Source: an archaeon
GTDB lineage: Archaea > Thermoproteota > Nitrososphaeria > Nitrososphaerales > Gagatemarchaeaceae
Assembly (NCBI GenBank): GCA_021791695.1
Contig: JAJYWC010000015.1
Location: 1 to 42,363 of the forward strand
DNA length: 42,363 nucleotides
Direction: 5' to 3'
The notes beneath the pieces were generated by a model. The model did not search any database. It was not told the DNA's origin and saw nothing but the letters and a program-made list of their open reading frames with translations. The position numbers and the translations under genes are program-made. Of this stretch, positions 1-8,866 are shown one piece after another. The stretch's first letter is position 1; each line of letters opens with the position of its first letter.

Positions 1-496
1 ATCATCTCAACTCGCTCGGTTCCCTCATCGTGAAGCAGGGGATACCGTGAAAAAAAGGGCCGTTGCGAAGCGCGTCTGCACCGTTGACAGTCCGGCTTCA
101 CGGTCTGGAGGTACGTGGGATGACTCGATATCAGACACTGCCGTAGGAAGAGGCGGAAGGGCTTCCTCAAGCTGCACTTCGTCCGCTGCACGAGGAACAA
201 GAAGGTACACCTCAAGGGGGTACGACAAGACGAGCTTGGAAGAGGCAGTGGCGGCCGTGGTGAATGCGAGGCTCAGTCGCACGGTCTACTCTAAAAGAGA
301 GAGCAGAGGAACGAGGCCAGGATGAAGGTGATCACCTACGACCTCACCATCATAGTTCGGCTACCGACAGGATTCAGGTAGCGTGCGAACGCCTGCCTGC
401 TCCGGGAAAAGCCGTAAATCCCTCAGTCTGCTACCATCCGCTCGGACCGCCAAGATGAAGCCGATCCGCTTACTCTTTGGGCTCTCGGAAAGCAAC
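1..496. other. No confident gene; upstream region of the YVTN gene
   Basis: Short open frames exist on both strands, but none has a recognisable family, a ribosome site or a promoter in the right place. A plus frame ending at 325 reads a stretch (about 205-290) that vaguely resembles a pipsqueak-type helix-turn-helix (pattern YDKTSLEEAV..VV..RLS) and then stops. It may be a transposase remnant, but this is too weak to call. A 12-base perfect palindrome, AGGTGATCACCT, lies at 326-337. Confidence 0.5.
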
Positions 497-1906
497 ATGG
501 CTAGAATGGGGCGTTTGGCAAACAGAGCGAAAAGGTCACGGCGTGCAACTCCAAGGGCAGGCGTATCGAAGGGTCTCGCTGTCGGTGCCGTCCTGCTTGT
601 CATAATAATCGGCGCGGCCGTATCCGCCTATGTCGCATTCAACAATTCAAGCACCTCTGCGGTCAGTTCATCTAGTTCCACGCAGGCGACGCCAACGACG
701 AGTTCGTCGTCTGTCCTGCAAACGACTACACTCGCCAGCACTACTTCCACTGCCTTGCTCTCGTCATCTGTCGTTGCTACCACGTCCCAAGCAGCAACTT
801 CATCCACCGTCAGCAGCAATTGCAGAATCCAGAGCCAGAGCGCGTCACCTCAACTCATCTCCAGCATCAGCAGCGCAGACAACGGGAGCGCGATAATCTT
901 CGATTCCTCAAACGGGCTTCTTTACTCTGTGAGTTATCCTCCTTCAGGATCAGGGACTCTCTGGGCCATCAACGGCTCCACTGACAGCGTATCGACTTCG
1001 GTGACGGTTGGTGGCGCGCCAATGGCGGTCGCATACGACACTTCGAATGGAAACATCTACGTCTCCAATGATTATTCAGGAACGGTATCCGTGATTTCCG
1101 GGTCCACCGATAGGCTCCTGAAGACGGTCAGTGTCGGCGGGGGTCCCTTCGGAGTGACGTATGATCCCCTGAACAACGACGTGTATGTCGCGAATGAAGT
1201 CGGCAACACGGTCAGCGTAATCTCGGCAGAGACGAACACCGTCATCGCAACCGTCAACGTAGGAAACGCAACCGGTCCATTTGGTATCGGGGGTGCCGGC
1301 CCCGTTTTTGTCGCCCTAGACCCTGCAAACGGAGACCTGTATGTAGCGAACTCCGGTGCTTCCGTGGTTTCTGTGATTTCGGGGGCAACGAACAGGCTAG
1401 TCGCAAACATCCAGGTCGGAACCAGTCCACTCGATATTCTGTACGATCCTTCAAATGGAGACATGTATGTGGGAAACTACAACTTCGGTAATGTCAGCCT
1501 TTCTGTCATATCGGGGTCGAACAACAAGGTCTTACACTACATTCAATTGGGCAGCGTCGTTCAATCATTTACCGGATTGGCCAGGTTTCCGCAGGGCCTT
1601 GGCTACGACCCCTGTAACGGAAACATATACGCATTGAACTCATACACTAACGCCACGTATGTTGTTTCGAGCTCAAACAACTCCATCATTGCCACAATCC
1701 CGGTGGCTGCTGGACCGAGCGGTTTGATTTTCGATTCGCACGACGGTGATGTGTACGTCATAGGAACTCAATCAGTTACAGTGATTTCTGGAACGACAGT
1801 TTCCGATACAATCACAACAAGCGGTTATCCCGCAGCACTGGCGTTTGACCCAAGCAACAACCAAGTGTACGTGGCAGGCTCTGACGCAGTCTATGTTCTA
1901 TCCTAA
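497..1906 (+). CDS. Membrane-anchored YVTN-family beta-propeller protein with Ser/Thr-rich stalk
   Basis: About 469 residues from ATG 497; in-frame alternatives are ATG 455 and GTG 383. I chose 497 because it gives a short basic N-terminus (MARMGRLANRAKRS) followed directly by one hydrophobic segment (about residues 23-45, GLAVGAVLLVIIIGAAVSAY). That is a signal anchor placing the rest outside the cell. A Ser/Thr-rich linker of about 75 residues follows, probably O-glycosylated. The remainder consists of repeats of about 40 residues with the YVTN pattern (YDPSNGDMYVGN, ...VSVISG.TN.VV..I.VG), expected to fold as a seven-bladed propeller. The family is common in archaeal surface proteins; its ligand or function is unknown. 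No operon partner is seen. Confidence 0.85.
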   Translation: MARMGRLANRAKRSRRATPRAGVSKGLAVGAVLLVIIIGAAVSAYVAFNNSSTSAVSSSSSTQATPTTSSSSVLQTTTLASTTSTALLSSSVVATTSQAATSSTVSSNCRIQSQSASPQLISSISSADNGSAIIFDSSNGLLYSVSYPPSGSGTLWAINGSTDSVSTSVTVGGAPMAVAYDTSNGNIYVSNDYSGTVSVISGSTDRLLKTVSVGGGPFGVTYDPLNNDVYVANEVGNTVSVISAETNTVIATVNVGNATGPFGIGGAGPVFVALDPANGDLYVANSGASVVSVISGATNRLVANIQVGTSPLDILYDPSNGDMYVGNYNFGNVSLSVISGSNNKVLHYIQLGSVVQSFTGLARFPQGLGYDPCNGNIYALNSYTNATYVVSSSNNSIIATIPVAAGPSGLIFDSHDGDVYVIGTQSVTVISGTTVSDTITTSGYPAALAFDPSNNQVYVAGSDAVYVLS

Positions 1907-2460
1907 ACAGACCGTCGTAAGGTAACCCTAGTTGGGGGCAACGATTACACGACAGATGAGGTTTCAAACGCCTTCGTCAAGATATTCAAAGCGACAGGCG
2001 GGGTAGTAAGCGAACATGTTTTGTTGACAGAGATTCATCCATCATTCGTTTATAGCTCAACCTGACCGTGACTTCTTTCCTGAAAGGCTATTGGCGCAAT
2101 CCACGTATGACTTTGTCCAGTGGCCCCTTGTCCAACCCCCTCAAGGTGCACCTTCATAGTACCGTTCTTCACATCTATCGTGTCATCTCTGTACATAATC
2201 AGACCTATCGGCTTCGTGGACGCCTACGAGCCCATCGGAATCCGCGCGGTGCGTCGCCCTTCTGTTGGCTGGCATGTAGTAGGATGCCATCCGAATTCTC
2301 TCGCAAGGATTATCGTTGGACTCCTGCCATGCCTTCCCGGATGAGACCAGGTCTCCAGAGGCCATCAAAGCGGATGCAGAGAACCCACTTGCGGATGTGC
2401 TGGGACAACGGGTTCTCTCGTCAGGGTTGCGAAGGAAATCCCTGTATCTGCCAAGGCAGC
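1907..2460. other. Intergenic stretch, possible gene remnants only
   Basis: About 550 bases between two converging genes. A plus-strand frame at 2068-2631 overlaps gltX and reads unlike a protein. A minus-strand frame without stops, 2223 to 2050 (internal ATG near 2206), reads protein-like (PIGLIMYRDDTIDVKNGTMK) and ends in TAA. A TAG lies at its upstream edge and I recognise no family. It could be the tail of a decayed gene. No RNA gene is seen. Confidence 0.4.
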
Positions 2461-4191
2461 TCAGTTGTGAGTGAGCACGCATCGTCCCGGTGCGTCGAGC
2501 CTGACGAACCCGTAGCGTGGGAACTGGACGATGCCCCCTGGCTGGACCGTCCCGAACGCGCTCTCGGCCAAGCCAAGGCGAACATTCATGCTCTCCGCGT
2601 TGAAGGTACCATCCTCGCGGTAAAGCACTGAAGGCTCCATCACCTCCACCCCCTCGGAACCGTCAGGGGTGACCCACTGGAGCTTGCGGGTGTCCTGGAC
2701 CAACTCGTCGCCCGCGTAGGTTCCTGTTGCACTCCCATCAAGACCCTTTGAGACGAGCCTCACGTTGTAGAGTTCCATGAGCCTGAAGACCTGGCCCTCC
2801 TTCATGCCCGAGACGTCCGATGAGGGAACGAGGAACTGTCCTGAGGTCTTGATTCTCCGCTCTCCCAACTTCTCCAGCGGGTGGAAGGGGATGGTGGCGA
2901 CCTTGTCGGGGGCCCCCTCGACGATGAGCCTCACAGGGTCGGGGACGAAATAGAACCTCTTCGTGAATGGGTCGAGGACCTTCCTGTTCACGGAGAAGAG
3001 CAGCGACCAGTCGAAGGTGTGCTCCGACTGGGTATATCCGACTTGGATCGTGAACTGCCTTATCGCCTCGGGAAGAATCCCACGCCTGACCACACCTTCT
3101 ATGGTCGGCATCCGGGGGTCGTCCCAACCCGTGACGAGCTTCTCCTCCACGAGAGGCCTGAGGAGCCTCTTCTGGACGGGAGTGCCCTTGAAGTTGAACC
3201 GGGAGAACTGCTTCACGCTGATCGCTGGAAAACCCAGAAGCTTGCGGATCAGCTCCTGCAACCCGACATGGAACTCCGAGCTCCTGAGGATGTGCGTGAC
3301 CCCGCAGACCTGGTCCTCCACGACGACTTCAAAGTCGTAGGTTGGCCAGACGGAGAACTTGTCTCCGGTGAGAGGGTGCGGAAAGTCGATTATCCTCGCG
3401 ATGTTCGGGTCCCTCAGCGAGTAGTCGAGGCTGGACATGTCGCCCTTGAGTCTTATGACGTAGGTACCCTCCTTGTGCTTCTTCGCCAGCATCTCGTCCC
3501 AGAGGGCCAGGTTCTTATCGACCGCCTGCCCCCGGTGCTCGCAGGCCCTCCCGTCGAACCTCAGCTTCTTGACCGTGTCCAGCGGACAGTCGCACGCGTA
3601 GGCGCTCCCGGCCTCCAGGAGGTCCTGGATGTGCTCGTAGAGCAGCTCGACGTCCGCAGAGACGTTCTTCTCGTAGTCCCACTTTATCCCGAGCCAGGTG
3701 TATCCCTTCCTGAAGCTCTCGTAGTACCGCTTCTGCACCTTCCTTGGGTTGGTGTCCTCGAACCTCAGCCATAGCTTCCCTTCGTACTGCTCCTTGTAGA
3801 CGGCGTTTATCGTGCCAGCCATTGCGTGCCCGATGTGCATGTAACCGGAGGGCTCGGGAGGCAGCCTCACCACGACCTTGCCCTTCTCGGCCCCTTCCAG
3901 CGGAGGGAGTCCAACGCGCCCCTCCTTCTTCTCGTGGGTCTGGGAGACCTCTGGGTACTTCTCCTTCAACAGCTCCTCCTGGGACTGAGACGACATCGCG
4001 TTCACCGCCTTGACGACTTCGGCCGCGACCCGGGCGACGTCTTTCGCCACGGCACGCAGCGCCGGGGTTTCTCCAAGTACCTTGCTGACCACGGCCCCGA
4101 CCTCGGCCTTTCCCTTGTGGAGCACAGCGTTCTGCAGCGCGTACTTCTCCATTACGGTGCGGTCCTGCTCGCTGATGCTCACCGGGGTCAC
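2461..4191 (-). CDS. gltX: Glutamyl-tRNA synthetase, archaeal type
   Basis: Class I synthetase of about 576 residues that charges tRNA-Glu and, in archaea using the amidotransferase route, tRNA-Gln as well. The HIGH signature is PPEPSGYMHIGHAM. The second ATP motif region reads VQKRLLRPLVEEKLVTGWDD, the divergent KMSKS loop of archaeal GluRS, followed by DPRMPT. The N-terminal extension of about 100 residues and the C-terminal beta-barrel anticodon domain fit the archaeal/eukaryotic subclass. The start is GTG 4191: its GTGA overlaps the TGA of the upstream polyprenyl synthase by 4 bases. The longer open frame to 4260 only intrudes into that gene. This is the last gene of the long minus-strand run. 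Confidence 0.95.
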   Translation of the reverse strand: MTPVSISEQDRTVMEKYALQNAVLHKGKAEVGAVVSKVLGETPALRAVAKDVARVAAEVVKAVNAMSSQSQEELLKEKYPEVSQTHEKKEGRVGLPPLEGAEKGKVVVRLPPEPSGYMHIGHAMAGTINAVYKEQYEGKLWLRFEDTNPRKVQKRYYESFRKGYTWLGIKWDYEKNVSADVELLYEHIQDLLEAGSAYACDCPLDTVKKLRFDGRACEHRGQAVDKNLALWDEMLAKKHKEGTYVIRLKGDMSSLDYSLRDPNIARIIDFPHPLTGDKFSVWPTYDFEVVVEDQVCGVTHILRSSEFHVGLQELIRKLLGFPAISVKQFSRFNFKGTPVQKRLLRPLVEEKLVTGWDDPRMPTIEGVVRRGILPEAIRQFTIQVGYTQSEHTFDWSLLFSVNRKVLDPFTKRFYFVPDPVRLIVEGAPDKVATIPFHPLEKLGERRIKTSGQFLVPSSDVSGMKEGQVFRLMELYNVRLVSKGLDGSATGTYAGDELVQDTRKLQWVTPDGSEGVEVMEPSVLYREDGTFNAESMNVRLGLAESAFGTVQPGGIVQFPRYGFVRLDAPGRCVLTHN

Positions 4192-5219
4192 CAGTCTCTT
4201 TCTACCGCGAACGTCGAGAGCTCCTCTATCCATCTCGCCGCCTGCGCGTCCCCTCCCCACCTGACCTTCCTGAGGACCGATATCGCCTGCGAGACCAGCT
4301 CTTGGGACCTTTCACTGGCGTAGTCGAGAACCCTGTACTTCTCGATCAGCGCGATCAGCTCGTCGATGTGCAGGCGCCTCTCCACCCTCGGCATGTTGAA
4401 CAGTTCGACGAACCTCTTCTTCTCGTCCTTGTTGAGCGAGGCGAGCAGCCGAATCAGGATCAGGGTGCGCTTCCCCTCGAGGAGGTCGTCCGCGGACTGT
4501 TTGCCGTACTTCTGCCCCCCTGAGATGTTGAGGACGTCGTCGTGTATCTGGAAACCGACTCCCAGCTTGGTTCCAGCCTCAACCAGCGGGGCCAGCTTGT
4601 CGGGGTCGGCACCGGCGGCTATACCGCCCAGCCTCATCGGCGATATCGCCGTGTACCACGAGGTTTTCTTGGTGCACATGGTCCTGTAGTCGTCCTCGGT
4701 CAGCTGCCAGTTCTTAGCGACCACCCAGCCCAGCTCCATCTGCTGCCCCTCGGTCGTCTCGTCTATCATGTGGGCGAACTCGCCCATCACGGCGAGCGTC
4801 CTCGCCTCGCCGAGCGTGTCCTTGTTCCCGAGAAGGGCCTGCCACATCCTGGCGTGCAGCGCGTCGCCGGCGTTCAGGGCCAGCGTCCAGTCGTACTTCC
4901 TGTGAAGCGATGGCGAGCCCCTCCTCATCTCGGAGCCGTCCTCGATGTCGTCGTGGATGAGTATCCAGTTCTGGAAGAGCTCGAGTGATGCTGCAGTCAG
5001 AATGACCTCGTCCTCGTCACCCCCGAAAGCCCTACAGCTGGTTACACAGAGGAAGGGGCGCATCCCCTTTCCCCCTCTCTCGGGGTAGTCGCGCATCATC
5101 CTGTAGAGCAGGTCGACCTCCCTCTGTGGGTGGGACTTGGGAAGCAGCTCGTCCAGGATGAGACCGTCGACCCTTGTCTTCACCCTCTTCATCTCCTCGA
5201 GCATCGGAGCGTAGTCCAC
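4188..5219 (-). CDS. idsA: Polyprenyl diphosphate synthase (geranylgeranyl/farnesyl type)
   Basis: About 343 residues. Condenses IPP with allylic diphosphates to make the C15-C20 chains of archaeal lipids. The first aspartate-rich motif is ILIHDDIEDGSEMRRG and the second is GFQIHDDVLN; GKGMRPFL and the K-T pair (KKTSWYT) are also present. The second motif has Asn in place of the last Asp, which occurs in long-chain family members. I chose GTG 5219: the sequence GGTGA, 7 bases before it, matches the anti-Shine-Dalgarno, whereas ATG 5204 has none. The frame extends to 5735 only as a shadow inside idi. It lies directly after IDI-2, its substrate supplier, with 2 bases between stop and start. Product length cannot be fixed from sequence. 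Confidence 0.92.
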   Translation of the reverse strand: MDYAPMLEEMKRVKTRVDGLILDELLPKSHPQREVDLLYRMMRDYPERGGKGMRPFLCVTSCRAFGGDEDEVILTAASLELFQNWILIHDDIEDGSEMRRGSPSLHRKYDWTLALNAGDALHARMWQALLGNKDTLGEARTLAVMGEFAHMIDETTEGQQMELGWVVAKNWQLTEDDYRTMCTKKTSWYTAISPMRLGGIAAGADPDKLAPLVEAGTKLGVGFQIHDDVLNISGGQKYGKQSADDLLEGKRTLILIRLLASLNKDEKKRFVELFNMPRVERRLHIDELIALIEKYRVLDYASERSQELVSQAISVLRKVRWGGDAQAARWIEELSTFAVERDW

Positions 5220-5221
5220 GG

Positions 5222-6301
5222 TCAGTTCACCCAGTAGGTAAGCGGAGGCGTTATCACCTTTCGGACTCGTCTGATGTCGCCGACGGACTTGGCCCCCGTC
5301 ACGAACATCGCAGCCCTGAGCTCCTTGACGGTCTGGTCTGCAAATGCCTCGAGCTCGTCGCGGCCCTTCGCCGCGTTCTCCAGCATGGGTCTTGCCATCC
5401 CGCAGGCCTCCGCTCCGAGGGAAAGGCACTTGCACACTTCGAGGCCGTTCCTCAGTCCTCCAGACGCGATGACGGGGAGCTTCACCGCCTTCTTTACCTC
5501 GATCAGGGCGGCTGCCGTGGGTATCCCCCAGTCCCAGAATAGGAGACCGAGGTCCGCCTTGCTCTGCATCTGCCTCTCGCTCGCGCGATGGGCCTCGACG
5601 GCGGCCCAGCTCGTGCCACCCGCTCCCGCCACGTTGATGGCCCTCACGCCAGCGTACTCCAGGCGTATCGCGACCTCCCTGCTTATCCCCGCTCCGACCT
5701 CCTTCACGATGACAGGTACCGAGAGCTCCAGGCATAGCTTCTTGATCGCCGCCAGGACGCCCTTGAACGACGGCTCACCCTCGGGCTGGACCACCTCCTG
5801 CAACGGGTTCAAGTGGACGGCCAGGGCGTCCGCGTCTATCATCTCGACCAGTCTCTCTGCGTCCTTGACTGAAAAGCCTCTCGCGAGCTGGGCGGCGCCG
5901 ATGTTGGCGAAGAGGAAAGCCGTTGGCGCGTTCTTTCGCGCTACCGAGTAGGTTGCAGCCATCTCCGAAGAGAGGAGGCCCGCCCTCTGGCTGCCCAATC
6001 CCATCGCGAAGCCCTTCTCTTCGGCGACCTCCGCGAGTAAGCCGTTGATCCTCTCGGCCTTCGGCGCGCCGCCGGTCATCGAGTCGACCACCACAGGGGT
6101 TCGGAGCTTCTTGCCGAGGAAGCTCACTGAAAGGTCGATGTCCTCCATGTCCGTCTCGGGGAGGGCGTTGTGCACGAGGTGGACGCATTCTAGCAGAGTC
6201 GTAGTCTCGCGCGCCTGCACGTTACCTTTCAACACCACGTCGATTCCCTCCTCCTTGCGCCGGACGACGTCCTGGAGCCTCGCGTCTTCGATCTTAGTCA
6301 C
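5222..6301 (-). CDS. fni: Type 2 isopentenyl-diphosphate delta-isomerase (FMN)
   Basis: 359 residues, normal for the family. Interconverts IPP and DMAPP using reduced FMN, in a TIM barrel. Diagnostic stretches are R-K-E near residue 15 (VVRRKEEGID), VVDSMTGG, the substrate-binding ALAVHLNPLQEVVQPEGE, the FMN-phosphate loops AGGTSWAAVEAHRA and IASGGLRNGLE, and GMARPML near the C-terminus. The start is GTG 6301, which overlaps the 3' end of the isopentenyl phosphate kinase gene by 8 bases. It sits between IPK, which makes IPP, and the prenyl synthase that uses DMAPP and IPP, so the gene order follows the pathway order. Confidence 0.96.
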   Translation of the reverse strand: MTKIEDARLQDVVRRKEEGIDVVLKGNVQARETTTLLECVHLVHNALPETDMEDIDLSVSFLGKKLRTPVVVDSMTGGAPKAERINGLLAEVAEEKGFAMGLGSQRAGLLSSEMAATYSVARKNAPTAFLFANIGAAQLARGFSVKDAERLVEMIDADALAVHLNPLQEVVQPEGEPSFKGVLAAIKKLCLELSVPVIVKEVGAGISREVAIRLEYAGVRAINVAGAGGTSWAAVEAHRASERQMQSKADLGLLFWDWGIPTAAALIEVKKAVKLPVIASGGLRNGLEVCKCLSLGAEACGMARPMLENAAKGRDELEAFADQTVKELRAAMFVTGAKSVGDIRRVRKVITPPLTYWVN

Positions 6302-7037
6302 GAGAAGGAACCCTTACTATTGTACCGTGAAAGCGGACTCGCTTTAAGGCTTTGGAGAGCTCGCGGGGCCTGAAGCCGGAGACGAACGCGACCTCCGTCC
6401 CGGACGCGGCCATCTTCAATGCCTCCTTCACCTTGAGGGCTATGCCTCCCGTCGCGTCGGATGAGGTCAATCCCATGAGCCTGTTCGCATCTTCTTCGTC
6501 GAGCGTGCTGATGACCTTCCCGTCCCTATCGAGAATCCCATCGACGTCCATCACGAAGATGCATCTGGTCGCGCCGAGCGACTCGCAGAGGGAGAGCGAT
6601 ATCGTGTCTCCCGAGATGATCCTGAAACCCTCCTTGGAGTGCACGACGTCCCCGAAGGTGACGGGGGTCAGCCCCGCAACGAGCATCGCACGCAGCCACG
6701 CCGACCCCTTCCTGCCGGCTTGGGCTAGCAGGGGATACGGAGAGAAGGCGTAGGGCTCCAGTCCTGCGGCGAGCAGCGAGTCACAGACCCGGGCGTCGAG
6801 GTCGAACATGGCCCTTCGCGTCTCGCTCACTCCCTCTGAAGACCTCCGCGGCTTCGAAGACGAAAGGTGGAACTTCTTCGCTATCGGATGGCCGAATGAA
6901 CCTCCGCCGTGCACTATCACGACCTTCTCACCGGTCGACGCTATCGCTCTGCCGATGGAGCGCACGGCCTCATCCCTGTAGGAGAAGTCCACCCCCTTGT
7001 CCGTGATTATCGAGCCGCCGAGCTTTACGACGGTCAC
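6294..7037 (-). CDS. ipk: Isopentenyl phosphate kinase
   Basis: 247 residues, amino-acid-kinase fold. Phosphorylates isopentenyl phosphate to IPP in the archaeal mevalonate pathway. The N-terminal KLGGSIITDK binds ATP. VHGGGSFGHPIAKK carries the family's catalytic His, which separates IPK from UMP and glutamate kinases. ISGDTISLSLCESLGA and FVMDVDGIL complete the pattern. The start GTG 7037 forms a GTGA overlap with the mevalonate kinase stop, so the two are translationally coupled. The presence of IPK implies that phosphomevalonate is decarboxylated before the second phosphorylation; that decarboxylase is not in this window. Confidence 0.96.
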   Translation of the reverse strand: MTVVKLGGSIITDKGVDFSYRDEAVRSIGRAIASTGEKVVIVHGGGSFGHPIAKKFHLSSSKPRRSSEGVSETRRAMFDLDARVCDSLLAAGLEPYAFSPYPLLAQAGRKGSAWLRAMLVAGLTPVTFGDVVHSKEGFRIISGDTISLSLCESLGATRCIFVMDVDGILDRDGKVISTLDEEDANRLMGLTSSDATGGIALKVKEALKMAASGTEVAFVSGFRPRELSKALKRVRFHGTIVRVPSRD

Positions 7038-7966
7038 TCGTTCGTCCAGACTCTAACACCACCTGCAGGGATGTCGGTGACGAAGGCCTCGAACCCGCGC
7101 TTCGAAATCCTGTCGATGACGGCCATCTCCTCTCCTCTTGGGGCAAGGGCGAGGACGCTCCCGCCTCCGCCGGCCCCGGTCAGCTTCGCCCCGAGGCAAC
7201 CCGACTGGAGGCAGAGGTCGACCAGCCTGTCGAGCTGCTCGTTCGAGGCGCCGACCATCGCCAGCACGGCGTGGTTGTAGGTCATTATCTTGCCGAGCTC
7301 CTCGAGACGGCCCTCCACGAGCCGGGAGGTCGCGAGCTCGGTCACGAGCGTCGCCGACTCGCAGAGCTTCGCGAACAGCGACGGATACAGGCCCTTCATC
7401 GACGAGACCTTGCTCACGAGCCGCCCGGTGTTCCTCCGCCTGCCAGAGTACACGACCAAGAACTTTACGGGTCTCTCGAGCGGCACCTGCCAGGGCTCCG
7501 CCCCCACCCTGAACTGCAGGACACCTCCGAAGACGGAAGCCGCTACGTCGACGCCCGAGGGCTTGCCGTGAACGAGCCGCTCGCCGAGCATCGAGGTCTC
7601 CGCCACCGAGTTGCCGTCGAGGTTCCATCCTTCCAGCCTGCTGACCGCCGAGACCGCGGCGACCATCGTGGAGGCCGAGGAGCCGAGTCCTGCGCCGGTT
7701 GGAAGGTCCGACGTGATGGAGAGCTTCACCGAGGGCTCCACCGAGCGCTCCCGGTACATCTCCCGTACGACGCGTTCGACCGGCAGCATGCCGCCGTACG
7801 GGGGCCTGGACCTCGTCAGCGGAGTGTCCACGACCAGTCCCGCAGAGCGCGACGCCTCCACCCTGGTGCCCCTGCCTATGGCGGCAGCGAGCGCGACCGA
7901 GCCGTGCACGACGAAGTGCTCGCCCGAGATGATGACCTTGCCGGGCGCCTCGGCGATGGCCTTCAG
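7034..7966 (-). CDS. mvk: Mevalonate kinase, apparent CTG start
   Basis: GHMP kinase of about 310 residues making phosphomevalonate from mevalonate. Motif 1 is EAPGKVIISGEHFVVHGS near the N-terminus, motif 2 is PTGAGLGSSAS and motif 3 is KLTGAGGGGSVLA. The first usual start codon (GTG 7909) lies after motif 1 and would remove half the ATP site. Reading upstream in frame gives KAIAEAPGKV, which aligns with the normal family start if translation begins at CTG 7966. No ATG, GTG or TTG exists between the upstream in-frame stop (TGA at 7975-7973, also the stop of the MEMO gene) and 7909. GGTGA sits 6 bases before CTG, ideal spacing. Alternatively an A-to-C change or error has altered an ATG. Confidence 0.93.
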   Translation of the reverse strand: MKAIAEAPGKVIISGEHFVVHGSVALAAAIGRGTRVEASRSAGLVVDTPLTRSRPPYGGMLPVERVVREMYRERSVEPSVKLSITSDLPTGAGLGSSASTMVAAVSAVSRLEGWNLDGNSVAETSMLGERLVHGKPSGVDVAASVFGGVLQFRVGAEPWQVPLERPVKFLVVYSGRRRNTGRLVSKVSSMKGLYPSLFAKLCESATLVTELATSRLVEGRLEELGKIMTYNHAVLAMVGASNEQLDRLVDLCLQSGCLGAKLTGAGGGGSVLALAPRGEEMAVIDRISKRGFEAFVTDIPAGGVRVWTNE

Positions 7967-7972
7967 GTGTGG

Positions 7973-8812
7973 TCACCCGAAGGTGACCGAGGGATATCCG
8001 ACGACCGCGTCATTGTCTCCTGTGGTGTCCCCGCTGTTCGCATATTTGTGTAGTTCACCGCGCCGGAACCCGAGGAGACGGCTCGCCTCCATCACGGTGG
8101 CGACCGCCCCGAAGCCGCAGGCGGTGACCTGCCTCTCTTCGAGGACCTGGTAGAAGCGCCCGGTGTCGAGGTCCTCGACCGTCTTGAGGAGAGCCATGTC
8201 CTTCTCCCGCGCGACCGCTGCTGGTTCGTAGTGCGTCAGGTCGGACGATGCGATGAGGACGACGTCCCTTCCCGCGAGCATCTTAGAGAGCCCGGCACCT
8301 ATCTCGCGGGCGGTCTCCATGTCCTGGAACGACAGCGAGATGGGGAGAAGCTTGAATGTGCCGTAGATGCTCTGCAGGAAGGGCAGCTGGACCTCGAGCG
8401 AGTGCTCTCTTCTGTGAGCCTCGGGGTCGAAGTCGACCAGGCCGGTGAGCCGCACTATCTCGGCCGCAGCGTCGGAGTCGACCGGGACCCTCCCGAGGGG
8501 AGTCTCCCACAGGCCCTCCCTGAAGGTGGAGATGCCGCTCCCGACCCCGTAGTGATTGGGCGCGACCACAACCACGAGCTCGGGACTGCGGAGGCCCGAG
8601 AGCCAGAGATAGCTGTGGGCGGCGACTGGACCGGAGTAGGCGTAGCCCGCGTGAGGACAGACGCACGCGACGACTCCCCTCCGTTCCTCCTTCGCCGGCG
8701 GCAGCGAACCGGGGCCGAGCGGATGGAGGTACGAGTCGTCGATCAGCTTCTTCAGCTCGGCGGGGTCGGCAGGATAGAAGCTCCCCGCGACGGCCGGCTT
8801 CCTCACGAACAT
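7973..8812 (-). CDS. MEMO family protein (AmmeMemoRadiSam system protein B)
   Basis: 279 residues, full length for the family. The start FVRKPAVAGSFYPADPAEL is the family hallmark. CPHAGYAYSGPVAAHSYLWL, PNHYGVGSG, EHSLEVQLPFLQ and SSDLTHYEP carry the conserved His/Asp residues of the dioxygenase-like fold. Archaeal genomes very often place this gene between rps2 and mevalonate kinase, as here. Its biochemical role is not settled; a link with the AMMECR1 and radical-SAM partners is proposed, and neither partner is in the window. ATG 8812 is supported by the family N-terminus. Its TGA stop overlaps the ribosome-binding site of mvk. Confidence 0.93.
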   Translation of the reverse strand: MFVRKPAVAGSFYPADPAELKKLIDDSYLHPLGPGSLPPAKEERRGVVACVCPHAGYAYSGPVAAHSYLWLSGLRSPELVVVVAPNHYGVGSGISTFREGLWETPLGRVPVDSDAAAEIVRLTGLVDFDPEAHRREHSLEVQLPFLQSIYGTFKLLPISLSFQDMETAREIGAGLSKMLAGRDVVLIASSDLTHYEPAAVAREKDMALLKTVEDLDTGRFYQVLEERQVTACGFGAVATVMEASRLLGFRRGELHKYANSGDTTGDNDAVVGYPSVTFG

Positions 8813-8866
8813 GGCAGCGACAGCGGAGCGGCGCTACTTTAGGGATTTCGGAGGCGGGAGGGAGAG

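Noticed and set aside
205-325. Possible pipsqueak helix-turn-helix remnant of a transposase
   Set aside because: Only about 20 residues look similar, with no second helix, no inverted repeats and no target duplication seen.
2068-2631. 187-codon plus-strand open frame
   Set aside because: It overlaps the well-supported gltX on the other strand, has no recognisable motif, and has a Trp/Arg/Pro-rich shadow-like composition.
5220-5735. Extended N-terminus of the prenyl synthase frame
   Set aside because: It lies wholly inside fni in another frame and lacks any family similarity; GTG 5219 has a good ribosome site.
7053-7976. 307-codon minus frame starting with ATG just upstream of mevalonate kinase
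   Set aside because: Arg/Gly-rich shadow in the wrong frame; the kinase motifs are all in the neighbouring frame.
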